From: Candidatus Desulfofervidaceae bacterium
GTDB lineage: Bacteria > Desulfobacterota > Desulfofervidia > Desulfofervidales > Desulfofervidaceae
DNA: 8,562 nucleotides
Direction: 5' to 3'
Assembly: GCA_021160485.1 (NCBI GenBank)
Contig: JAGHCL010000108.1
Span: forward strand, 1 to 8,562
Shown here: in pieces, positions 1 through 5,804 of the stretch
How the letters are laid out: each line of letters begins with the position of its first letter
How positions within the stretch are numbered: the first letter of the stretch is position 1
The notes under the pieces: generated by a model
The model's input: only the letters and a program-made list of their open reading frames with translations
Told to the model about the DNA's origin: nothing
The model's database searches: none
Made by a program: the position numbers and the translations under genes

Positions 1-1416
1 ATGTCTATCTCTCCTAATGTGGGAGCACTTTCTCGTTTTCTCAGTCGCAAGTTAACCAGCCGTAGCTTTAGGCAGTTTAAAAGAGAAGTGGAACGTTTCC
101 TTTCTTCTTTACCTGGAGGTGAAAATTTAATTCAATTGGCTAAAAGGAGTGAAGATTCGTTGATGACCCTTTTTACTCCAGGCATGCTCTTTCTCTCTTT
201 ACGCTTTGATTACATTGGTCCTATAGATGGGCATGATTTAAAAAAATTGATTGAAACCTTTGAACATATAAAAGAATTAGATGTTCCTGTTCTAGTGCAT
301 GTTCTAACTATAAAAGGAAAGGGATATAAACCAGCCGAAAAAGACCCTACTACCTTTCATGGCATTGGAAAGTTTAACTTAGAAAAAGAGGATACTAGCC
401 ACCAATTATCAGCCACCAATCACCAGCCACTAACTTACACCCAAGTCTTTGCTGAAACCCTTGTGGAACTGGCAGCCGAAGACAAACGGATTGTGGGCAT
501 TACCGCTGCAATGCCTGAAGGTACAGGTCTGGTTTTAATGCGGGATCGCTTCCCTGACCGTTTTTTTGATGTGGGCATTGCTGAAGAACATGCTGTGACT
601 CTAGCCGCCGGAATGGCGGCAGAAGGTCTACGACCTGTTGTAGCCATTTACTCTACATTTTTACAACGTGCCTTTGATCAAATTATTCATGACGTCTGCC
701 TACAAAGATTGCCAGTAGTATTTGCTCTAGACAGAGCAGGCATAGTAGGTGAAGACGGCCCTACTCACCATGGCATGTTTGATTTGTCTTACTTGAGAAT
801 CATTCCCAATATAGTGGTTATGGCACCTAAGGATGAAAATGAGCTCAGACATATGCTTAAAACGGCTTTGGAATATGAAGGCCCTATCGCCATCCGTTAC
901 CCTAGAGGGCAAGCCCTGGGAGTCTCTTTAGAAAGTCCGTTAAAAACTCTCCCTATAGGTGAAGCAAAAGTCCTTATTGAAGGAGAAGACATTTTGATTC
1001 TAGCCATTGGCCAACCCGTAGCATCAGCGTTAGAAGCCGTAAAACATTTACAAAAAGAAGGCTTTTATCCTACGCTTGTTAACGCCAAATTTGTTAAACC
1101 TTTAGATAAAACCCTTTTGCAAAAAATGGCACCTAGACACAGGGTTGTAATTACAATAGAAGAAAATGCCCTCGCTGGAGGTTTTGGTAGTGCTGTAGTA
1201 GAATTATTTGGAACATTGAATATCAACACACCCGTGATTAAGATAGGCTTACCTGACCAATTTATTGAACATGGCCCCCAGAATTTCCTCCGTAAGCGCT
1301 ATGGGTTAAATGCTGAGGGTATTTATTCAATTGTAAAGCAAACTTTCTTAAAATATGGCACAAAAAGTAAGATTAGACAAATTACTTTTAGACAGAGGTT
1401 TAGTTCGCAGTCGTGA
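1..1416 (+). CDS. dxs: 1-deoxy-D-xylulose-5-phosphate synthase, 5'-truncated by window edge
   Basis: Thiamine-diphosphate enzyme that condenses pyruvate with glyceraldehyde 3-phosphate, the first step of the cytosolic MEP isoprenoid pathway. The first visible residues, MSISPNVGAL, match an internal DXS motif (MSISENVGAL near residue 186 of the E. coli enzyme), so the ATG at position 1 is not the start and roughly 180 residues lie upstream. Numbering from the window edge, YIGPIDGHD (71-79) and the KGKGY...EKDPTTFHG region (105-121) close domain I. The pyrimidine-binding domain follows, with GIAEEHAVT (192-200; E195 aligns with the catalytic Glu), STFLQRAFDQ (218-227), DRAGIVGEDGPTHHG (244-258) and RYPRG (299-303). 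The C-terminal domain contains EENALAGGFGS (387-397). Two oddities: the domain I/II linker (about 132-145) is encoded by a heptamer repeat, and the usual family end is near residue 451, so the last 20 or so residues are an extension read through the start of tlyA. The identification is secure. Confidence 0.97.
   Translation: MSISPNVGALSRFLSRKLTSRSFRQFKREVERFLSSLPGGENLIQLAKRSEDSLMTLFTPGMLFLSLRFDYIGPIDGHDLKKLIETFEHIKELDVPVLVHVLTIKGKGYKPAEKDPTTFHGIGKFNLEKEDTSHQLSATNHQPLTYTQVFAETLVELAAEDKRIVGITAAMPEGTGLVLMRDRFPDRFFDVGIAEEHAVTLAAGMAAEGLRPVVAIYSTFLQRAFDQIIHDVCLQRLPVVFALDRAGIVGEDGPTHHGMFDLSYLRIIPNIVVMAPKDENELRHMLKTALEYEGPIAIRYPRGQALGVSLESPLKTLPIGEAKVLIEGEDILILAIGQPVASALEAVKHLQKEGFYPTLVNAKFVKPLDKTLLQKMAPRHRVVITIEENALAGGFGSAVVELFGTLNINTPVIKIGLPDQFIEHGPQNFLRKRYGLNAEGIYSIVKQTFLKYGTKSKIRQITFRQRFSSQS
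396..430 (-). repeat. Degenerate 7-bp tandem array inside dxs
   Basis: Five contiguous heptamers read on the minus strand as GTGGCTG, GTGATTG, GTGGCTG, ATAATTG and GTGGCTA, in perfect register. Seven is not a multiple of three, so the reading frame rotates and gives a 7-residue protein periodicity, visible in DXS as TSHQLSA followed by TNHQPLT (residues 132-145). The array forms the variable linker between DXS domains I and II, where a few extra residues are tolerated. The related array at the end of tlyA has the same unit in the opposite orientation; 13 bases at 394-406 match the reverse complement of 2107-2119 with one mismatch. Confidence 0.75.
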
Positions 1417-2104
1417 ACGTGCCAAAGCCCTTATTCTTAGTGGTCAAGTATGGGTGGCTGGGCAGCGAGTAGATAAAGCAGGTGCGCAGGTAGATATAAA
1501 TGCTCCTATTGAATTAAAGACCCCAGACCATCCTTATGTCAGTCGGGGAGGACTTAAATTAGAGGCTGCCTTGCAAACCTTCCAGATCGTGCTTACCAAT
1601 AAAGTAGCAATGGATATAGGTGCTTCTACGGGAGGGTTTACCGACTGCCTCTTACAGCATGGAGCAAAAAAGGTCTATGCCATTGATGTAGGCTATGGGC
1701 TTTTGGACTGGCAATTGCGTCAGGATAAACGAGTTATCCCTATTGAACGTCAAAACATTCGGTATCTACCAAGAGAGGCTATTCCAGAACCAATAGACAT
1801 AATCACAATAGATGTTTCTTTTATTTCTTTGAGGAAGGTAATTCCTAAGGGGAAAGAATTTTTGAAATCTAGAGGAGAGTTAATTGCCTTGATTAAACCC
1901 CAGTTTGAAGTGGGAAAGGGTGAAGTAGGAAAAGGCGGTATTGTCAGGGATGAAAACAAGCGACAGCAGGTGGTAAAGGAAATAAGTGATTTTTGTGAAA
2001 GGCTGGGATTTGAAGTGAAAGGAGTAATCCCCTCCCCTATTTTAGGTACAAAAGGCAATCAAGAATACTTGCTGTATGCGAAGATGATGGTGGGTAGTAA
2101 ATAG
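1355..2104 (+). CDS. tlyA: TlyA family 16S/23S rRNA 2'-O-cytidine methyltransferase
   Basis: S-adenosylmethionine-dependent ribose methyltransferase of the TlyA/haemolysin A family, which in characterised members methylates C1409 of 16S rRNA and/or C1920 of 23S rRNA. It has 249 residues, normal for the family. Residues 5-60 form an S4 RNA-binding domain (VRLDKLLLDRGLVRSRERA). The FtsJ/RrmJ-type Rossmann domain carries the SAM loop MDIGASTGGFTDCLL (86-100) and the acidic AIDVGYG segment (109-115). The K-D-K-E tetrad is present at K68, D153, K181 and E237, each one position from the residues reported for the Mycobacterium tuberculosis enzyme. The ATG at 1355 is chosen because the S4 domain begins there. 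It lies 62 bp inside dxs without a strong Shine-Dalgarno sequence, so translation is probably coupled to dxs. The final residues VGSK and the stop codon fall within a heptamer repeat array. Family assignment is secure; the exact rRNA target is inferred. Confidence 0.96.
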   Translation: MAQKVRLDKLLLDRGLVRSRERAKALILSGQVWVAGQRVDKAGAQVDINAPIELKTPDHPYVSRGGLKLEAALQTFQIVLTNKVAMDIGASTGGFTDCLLQHGAKKVYAIDVGYGLLDWQLRQDKRVIPIERQNIRYLPREAIPEPIDIITIDVSFISLRKVIPKGKEFLKSRGELIALIKPQFEVGKGEVGKGGIVRDENKRQQVVKEISDFCERLGFEVKGVIPSPILGTKGNQEYLLYAKMMVGSK

Positions 2105-2131
2105 CGATTGGTGACTAGTGAATGGTGAGTG
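2090..2131 (+). repeat. Degenerate 7-bp tandem array across the 3' end of tlyA
   Basis: Six consecutive heptamers can be read in register: GTGGGTA, GTAAATA, GCGATTG, GTGACTA, GTGAATG and GTGAGTG. The last four (2104-2131) are the clearest; the first two are more degenerate and encode the TlyA C-terminal residues VGSK plus most of the TAG stop codon. The consensus GTGRYTG is the same as that of the array inside dxs, in the opposite orientation. The array appears to have supplied the end of the tlyA reading frame. The first two units could be a chance resemblance. Confidence 0.65.
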
Positions 2132-2137
2132 AAACTA

Positions 2138-2165
2138 GGAAAATTTCACAATTTTCCATTTTATT
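2138..2165 (+). terminator. Weak intrinsic terminator candidate after dxs-tlyA
   Basis: A perfect 7-bp inverted repeat, GGAAAAT (2138-2144) and ATTTTCC (2151-2157), encloses a 6-nt loop TTCACA and is followed by the T-rich stretch ATTTTATT. It lies 33 bp after the tlyA stop, where the operon should end. The stem has only two G:C pairs and the T-tract is interrupted, so termination may be inefficient. Confidence 0.35.
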
Positions 2166-2168
2166 CTA

Positions 2169-2249
2169 TCACAGGCCTAACTTTTGCGGTCAAGGTTCCC
2201 CACAAAACCAAGACCTAAGCTTCGCCTGTGAGGGTTTATCTTTGGAACC
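2169..2249. other. Nested inverted-repeat element of unknown function
   Basis: An outer perfect 8-bp inverted repeat, TCACAGGC (2169-2176) and GCCTGTGA (2224-2231), encloses an inner pair, GGTC/GACC (2188-2191 with 2212-2215) and GGTT/AACC (2194-2197 with 2206-2209), separated by a symmetrical AA/AA internal loop and closed by an 8-nt apical loop. GGTTCC (2194-2199) can pair instead with GGAACC (2244-2249), which would exclude the inner helix. The element does not match the core motifs of the riboswitches, SRP RNA or 6S RNA that I know. It could be a structured leader, a small RNA, a transposon-like remnant or chance. Confidence 0.35.
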
Positions 2250-2270
2250 AGGAAATAAAAAGAGAAACAG

Positions 2271-2300
2271 TTCACTAAAAATTAATCAGTGGACTATGAT
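2271..2300 (+). promoter_or_regulatory. Possible sigma-70-type promoter for the zinc-ribbon gene
   Basis: A TTCACT box (2271-2276, four of six matches to TTGACA) lies 18 bp before TATGAT (2295-2300, five of six matches to TATAAT). Transcription would start near 2307, leaving a very short leader that begins at the Shine-Dalgarno sequence AGGAGG (2306-2311). If this is the real promoter, the upstream inverted-repeat element is not part of the mRNA. The -35 box is weak and AT-rich sequence gives frequent chance matches. Confidence 0.3.
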
Positions 2301-2316
2301 TTAAAAGGAGGAAAGG

Positions 2317-2811
2317 ATGCGCAGAGAAAGAAAAAATCGTTTAATTCAGGAAAAAATCCATGACCCTTATTATGAAGATAAAAAATATCCTGAAGGTGTA
2401 ATTTGCTCTGCCTGTGGAGCAATTTATAAAGACGGCCGCTGGATTTGGCCCACAGAAGAAGAGAAAAAGAAAGGTTTAAGTGGTGAGAAAATTCTGTGTC
2501 CTGCTTGCCGACGTGTGCGGGATAACTATCCGGCCGGAATTGTTGTGCTTTCAGGAACCTACCTAGCAGAACACAAAGAAGAGATTTTAAACTTGGCAAA
2601 CAATATTATAGAAGAAGAAAAAAAACGTTCGCCCTTAAAAAGACTCATTAACATAGAGGAGGAAGACGGTAAACTTATATTCAATTTTACCGATGACCAC
2701 CTTGCCCGCCGAGTAGGTGAAGCCGTCGGACGGGCACATAAAGGAAAATTGGAAATAAAATATTCAGAAGGAGCAAAATTTGCCAGTGTTAGCTGGCACA
2801 GAGATTCCTAA
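2317..2811 (+). CDS. BCAM0308-like small zinc-ribbon protein, function unknown
   Basis: A 164-residue cytosolic protein with no signal peptide or membrane segment. Two CxxC knuckles, CSAC (C30, C33) and CPAC (C61, C64), are separated by a basic/aromatic stretch and should bind one zinc. A charged helical segment follows (about 84-108), then a predicted alpha/beta C-terminal part (about 110-160) with DGKLIFNFTDDHLARRVGEA. The overall form resembles proteins called the BCAM0308 family in proteobacteria, and the Cys4 ribbon followed by this tail recalls part of NMD3, the archaeal/eukaryotic 60S export adaptor. Both likenesses come from memory. A role in RNA or ribosome biology is a guess, mildly supported by tlyA upstream. 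The start is well supported: AGGAGG at 2306-2311 lies five bases before the ATG. Its stop overlaps the stop of the convergent lipoprotein gene by 4 bp. Confidence 0.85.
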   Translation: MRRERKNRLIQEKIHDPYYEDKKYPEGVICSACGAIYKDGRWIWPTEEEKKKGLSGEKILCPACRRVRDNYPAGIVVLSGTYLAEHKEEILNLANNIIEEEKKRSPLKRLINIEEEDGKLIFNFTDDHLARRVGEAVGRAHKGKLEIKYSEGAKFASVSWHRDS

Positions 2812-3899
2812 ATGATTTTTGCCTCTTCGCGCAGGCGCTTTAGTCCAAGTAAAACGTCTGCGCCGCTTACAGGACTTAACGGCCCAAATTCTTTGTTTAA
2901 ATAATCCTGAGGAGTTACAAATCCCTTCACCAATCCTAAAATGCAAGCATTGTAATAGGGAGCTTTGGGGTCTAAGTCTTTATATGGCGAACGCACTTTT
3001 TTAAAACGATGTCTCAAAGTGTTATCTCCAAGAATTCTTACTAAGATATCCTCTAAAATTTCGCAAAGAGAGGCCTTGGTAATTTTTAACTGGGGATCAA
3101 AATAACCATCCACTGTTGCCGAAAGTTCCCGCAGCTGGAGGGGAACGATAGCTGTAATTTCTTCAGCAAAGGGCTCGGTTCCGATGTCTCTAATTACAGG
3201 CAAGGGAGAATGAGGCACTTCTAAAAGCTCGGGTAAGTGGAGTTCGTGCACTAACAAAGCAGCCATGTCAGCACGCGTGATGGCATCTTTTAACCCAATT
3301 TCTTTGCCAATATCACTGACTGGATGTGCCTGTTTAATTTTAGTAAGTTTGTCAATTTCATTATACGCTTGAAGCACATAGGTATTTTCTGATTTCAAGA
3401 CCCGATCTAGAAGAGAAAGGGCTTTGTCAAAAAGAAATGCTCTCTCGTAAACCAGGGCCATATAAAAGCAAGCCTGAGCGTTTCCTGGCTTAATTGCCAT
3501 TATTTTGGTAAAGACCTCTTCCGCTAGAGGTAAATCTTCAGGCGAGAAAAGCAAGTATACAAGGCGGATTTTCCCGATATTAACAGAAACTTCGTCAGCT
3601 TTATCTTTAACCAGCGCTTCAGCTTTTTCTATTTCCTGCCATGCCTTTTTTTTATTTCCTCGCTTAGCTTCTACGAGGGCCAAACCTATATGTGCTTTCC
3701 CCAATTTTGGCTCCATCTCCAAGGCCAATTGAAACTCTCTAGCTGCTTCAGCGAGCTTATCCTTTTCAAAAAGCACCATGCCCACTTCTACGTGATGGGC
3801 AGGACTGGATAGTTTGTTCTTCAAAGAGAGACTTTTAGGACCACAGGCAGTAAGAATAAATAAAATCAAAATAGCATAAAAGGTAAGGCTTTTTGTCAT
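2808..3899 (-). CDS. TPR and S-layer-homology domain lipoprotein
   Basis: A 363-residue exported lipoprotein. Residues 1-18 form a lipoprotein signal peptide with lipobox LTAC (C19). The residue after Cys is Gly, not Asp, so by the enterobacterial Lol rule it would go to the outer membrane. TPR-like helical repeats cover about 38-100 and 125-170 (for example EAAREFQLALEMEPKLGKAH). From about 200 on there are SLH-like modules: ITRADMAALLVHEL (207-220), DIGTEPFAEEITAI then DGYFDPQLKITKASL (238-278), and YKDLDPKAPYYNACILGLV (306-324) followed by LSPVSGADVLLGLKRL. SLH modules usually bind cell-wall polymers and TPRs bind proteins, so an envelope scaffold role is plausible, but no specific function can be assigned. 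The start is supported by AGGAG (complement of 3906-3910) six bases upstream. The gene is transcribed alone, divergent from the kinase-like gene. Confidence 0.87.
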   Translation of the reverse strand: MTKSLTFYAILILFILTACGPKSLSLKNKLSSPAHHVEVGMVLFEKDKLAEAAREFQLALEMEPKLGKAHIGLALVEAKRGNKKKAWQEIEKAEALVKDKADEVSVNIGKIRLVYLLFSPEDLPLAEEVFTKIMAIKPGNAQACFYMALVYERAFLFDKALSLLDRVLKSENTYVLQAYNEIDKLTKIKQAHPVSDIGKEIGLKDAITRADMAALLVHELHLPELLEVPHSPLPVIRDIGTEPFAEEITAIVPLQLRELSATVDGYFDPQLKITKASLCEILEDILVRILGDNTLRHRFKKVRSPYKDLDPKAPYYNACILGLVKGFVTPQDYLNKEFGPLSPVSGADVLLGLKRLREEAKII

Positions 3900-3914
3900 A
3901 TTTAACTCCTAATT

Positions 3915-3943
3915 TTGACTTTTGTGCTTAAATCTATTAAATT
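3915..3943 (+). promoter_or_regulatory. Possible promoter giving a leaderless transcript
   Basis: TTGACT (3915-3920, five of six matches to the -35 consensus) is followed after exactly 17 bp by TAAATT (3938-3943, four of six matches to TATAAT). Initiation about seven bases further on would fall at or next to the ATG at 3950. This agrees with the absence of any Shine-Dalgarno sequence before that gene. The two divergent start codons are only 50 bp apart, so control elements must be compact. Confidence 0.35.
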
Positions 3944-3949
3944 CTCTCC

Positions 3950-4507
3950 ATGCATCTGTGGTTACGTAAAACATGGCACTTACTGGGAAGTCTTATTCCT
4001 TTAATTTACTACTTTTCTGACCTTTCTGCAAAACAAGCTGCTTTTGTTATCTTTATCATTTTTCTGTGCGTTGGTTTTTTAGATACCCTACGGCTTATAT
4101 ATACGCCTTTCAATAATTGGTTTTTAACCCATTTTGGCATTCTCGTCAAAGAGAAAGAAAGACACTCCCTCACTGGTAGCACTTATTATTTTTTAGCAAC
4201 CAGTTTAACACTTTTCTTCTTCCCTAAAAAGATAGCTACTTGTGCCATATTTTATCTTACCCTGGGCGACCCAATTGCTGCTATTGTCGGGCATTACTTT
4301 CCTCTTATTCACATCTGGCGACAAAAGAGTCTTGGAGGGTCATTGGCCAATTTTTTGGTCTGTTTAAGTATAGGAAATTTATTTTTTCCTTTTAAAATAG
4401 CCATATTAGGTGCCCTTGTTGCCACCCTGGCCGAGTTGTTCTCTCCGATTGACGATGCTATCTCTGTTCCTTTGTGTTCGGCGGTAGTGCTTTACTTCTT
4501 GCTATGA
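3950..4507 (+). CDS. Dolichol/diacylglycerol kinase-like integral membrane protein
   Basis: A 185-residue polytopic membrane protein of the SEC59/DGK1/VTE5-type family, whose characterised members are CTP-dependent kinases for dolichol, diacylglycerol, phytol or other lipid alcohols. Family landmarks are visible: the N-terminal RKTWHLLGSLIPLIYY (6-21), the conserved ERHSLTGSTYY block (70-80), GDPIAAIVG (106-114), KSLGGSLANF (126-135) and the C-terminal ATLAELFSPIDDAISVPL (158-175). About six hydrophobic segments fill the rest. The usual DDN of the last motif reads DDA here, which may affect activity or substrate. The ATG at 3950 is the only sensible start: an in-frame TAA lies at 3938-3940 and no ATG, GTG or TTG lies between, and there is no Shine-Dalgarno sequence. 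It overlaps the convergent hemA 3' end by 16 bp. The natural substrate is unknown; undecaprenol or another lipid alcohol is possible. Confidence 0.85.
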   Translation: MHLWLRKTWHLLGSLIPLIYYFSDLSAKQAAFVIFIIFLCVGFLDTLRLIYTPFNNWFLTHFGILVKEKERHSLTGSTYYFLATSLTLFFFPKKIATCAIFYLTLGDPIAAIVGHYFPLIHIWRQKSLGGSLANFLVCLSIGNLFFPFKIAILGALVATLAELFSPIDDAISVPLCSAVVLYFLL

Positions 4508-5799
4508 TACCCTCTATCCTGCATCTCTTCAGACGCATCTAGGTTAAATAGGCGACGGGTAATGTCTAGGTAAACCTCTATTTTTTCCCTGTCTTCTTTT
4601 TGTTTCAAAAATTTAATGGGATCATGTAAAATCTTTTTTATCATAGCCTCAGTCATGATATAAATGGCCTTTTTATCCTCTTCTGAGAGGTGTTTTAAGT
4701 GACTAAAGGTTTTATTTAATTCTTTATGTCTTATTTCTTCAAGCTTATGTTTTAAGGCAATAATTGTTGGAACAACATCTAATGTTTCTAACCAGCGTTG
4801 AAATTTAATTGTTTCTTCTTCCACAATACGCTCAGCCTTCCTGGCTTCTTTTTCTCGCTTAGCTCTATTCAGTTCTACAACACTTTGTAAATCATCTATA
4901 TCGTATACATAAGCATTATCCAGCTGATTGATTTCTGGGTCTATATCTCGAGGAACAGCAATGTCTATAAAAAATATAGGTTTGTGCCGCCGCTTCCGCA
5001 TTACTTGTTTCACATCTTCATAATGAATGACAAAATGGGAGGCACCAGTAGAACTAATAACAATATCTACTGTTCCCAACGCTTCTATTCTTTCTTCAAA
5101 GGAGATGGGTTTCCCTTTAAATCTCTCTGCTAGCTCTATTGCTCTCTCCAAAGTGCGATTGGCTACGGTAATACTTTCTACGCCATTATTCAAAAGATGC
5201 TGCACGGCTAGTTCTGCCATTTCTCCTGCACCAATGAGCAGGATTTTTTTATCTTCTAAATGGCCAAAAATCTTTTTGGCCATTTCTACAGCAGCATAAC
5301 TTACAGAAACAGCGTGATGGGCCAGTTTTGTTTCAGTACGAATACGTTTAGCGACAGAAAAGGCCTTATGTAAAAGACGATTTAAGATGGGACCAGCAGT
5401 CCGGTGTTTTAAGGCCAAGCGGTAAGCGTCTTTGATTTGGCCCAAGATTTGGGGCTCTCCTACGACCATAGAATCCAATGAAGAAGCTACCCGAAAAAGG
5501 TGTTGCACCGCTTCTGCCTGCTGGTAGATATAAAGAGAACTTTCAAACTGACTTAATGGCACTTGATTAAATTCTGCCAGGAATTTTTTTACCATTTCTA
5601 TGCCTGATTTAGGCATCCTGCTTGTAAACAGGATTTCCACACGGTTACAGGTGGACAAAAATAGGATTTCTTTTAGAGGAGAAAACTGGGTTAAATGCAA
5701 TAAAATCTCCTCAGCATTTTTGCTTGCACCCAATTTCTCTCTTATTTCTACTGGTGCAGTTTTGTGATTAACCCCAATTAAAACAATGGTCGTATCCAT
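4492..5799 (-). CDS. hemA: Glutamyl-tRNA reductase
   Basis: NADPH-dependent reduction of glutamyl-tRNA(Glu) to glutamate-1-semialdehyde, the first committed step of C5-pathway tetrapyrrole synthesis, in the cytosol. The 435-residue length fits (E. coli 418). The catalytic domain has IGVNHKTAPVEIRE (8-21), the nucleophilic Cys in STCNRVE (C51), and H100 and the VVGEPQILGQIKDAY block (112-126). The NADPH domain carries LLIGAGEMAELA (187-198), the VANRT motif (212-216) and AVPRDIDP (281-288). A long helical spine (about 310-345) leads to the C-terminal dimerisation domain (about 340-420). No key residue is missing. It is the last gene of a minus-strand operon, starting 5 bp after the CcsA-like gene. 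Only a weak purine stretch (AAGAAAG) precedes the ATG, so translation is probably coupled. The following tetrapyrrole genes (hemC, hemB and others) are not next to it; a convergent gene follows instead. Confidence 0.97.
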   Translation of the reverse strand: MDTTIVLIGVNHKTAPVEIREKLGASKNAEEILLHLTQFSPLKEILFLSTCNRVEILFTSRMPKSGIEMVKKFLAEFNQVPLSQFESSLYIYQQAEAVQHLFRVASSLDSMVVGEPQILGQIKDAYRLALKHRTAGPILNRLLHKAFSVAKRIRTETKLAHHAVSVSYAAVEMAKKIFGHLEDKKILLIGAGEMAELAVQHLLNNGVESITVANRTLERAIELAERFKGKPISFEERIEALGTVDIVISSTGASHFVIHYEDVKQVMRKRRHKPIFFIDIAVPRDIDPEINQLDNAYVYDIDDLQSVVELNRAKREKEARKAERIVEEETIKFQRWLETLDVVPTIIALKHKLEEIRHKELNKTFSHLKHLSEEDKKAIYIMTEAMIKKILHDPIKFLKQKEDREKIEVYLDITRRLFNLDASEEMQDRGYHSKK

Positions 5800-5804
5800 C
5801 TTTC

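Noticed and set aside
1..3. ATG at the first base as the real dxs start
   Set aside because: The sequence there matches an internal DXS motif near residue 186 of the E. coli enzyme, so the gene is cut by the window edge.
396..430. CRISPR or minisatellite-type array
   Set aside because: Units are 7 bp with no spacers, lie in a coding region and are few, so this is a degenerate tandem repeat and not CRISPR.
435..647. Minus-strand reading frame of 70 residues inside dxs
   Set aside because: It is a low-complexity Ser/Ala/Arg-rich shadow of well-conserved dxs codons with no ribosome binding site.
1750..2058. Minus-strand reading frame of 102 residues inside tlyA
   Set aside because: It lies antisense to the conserved methyltransferase domain and shows no domain or initiation signal.
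2169..2249. tRNA, SRP RNA or 6S RNA in the intergenic region
   Set aside because: No cloverleaf with acceptor stem and T-arm can be formed, and the conserved SRP tetraloop region and the long 6S hairpin are absent.
2122..2304. 60-residue plus-strand reading frame between tlyA and the zinc-ribbon gene
   Set aside because: It starts within the heptamer array without a ribosome binding site, runs through the inverted repeats, and its composition is not protein-like.
2294..2599. Minus-strand reading frame of 101 residues opposite the zinc-ribbon gene
   Set aside because: The plus-strand gene has a strong ribosome binding site and zinc motifs; the antisense frame has neither.
2829..2863. GCGCAG/CTGCGC inverted repeat as a terminator between the convergent genes
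   Set aside because: It lies within the lipoprotein coding region, has a 23-nt loop and no T-tract on either strand.
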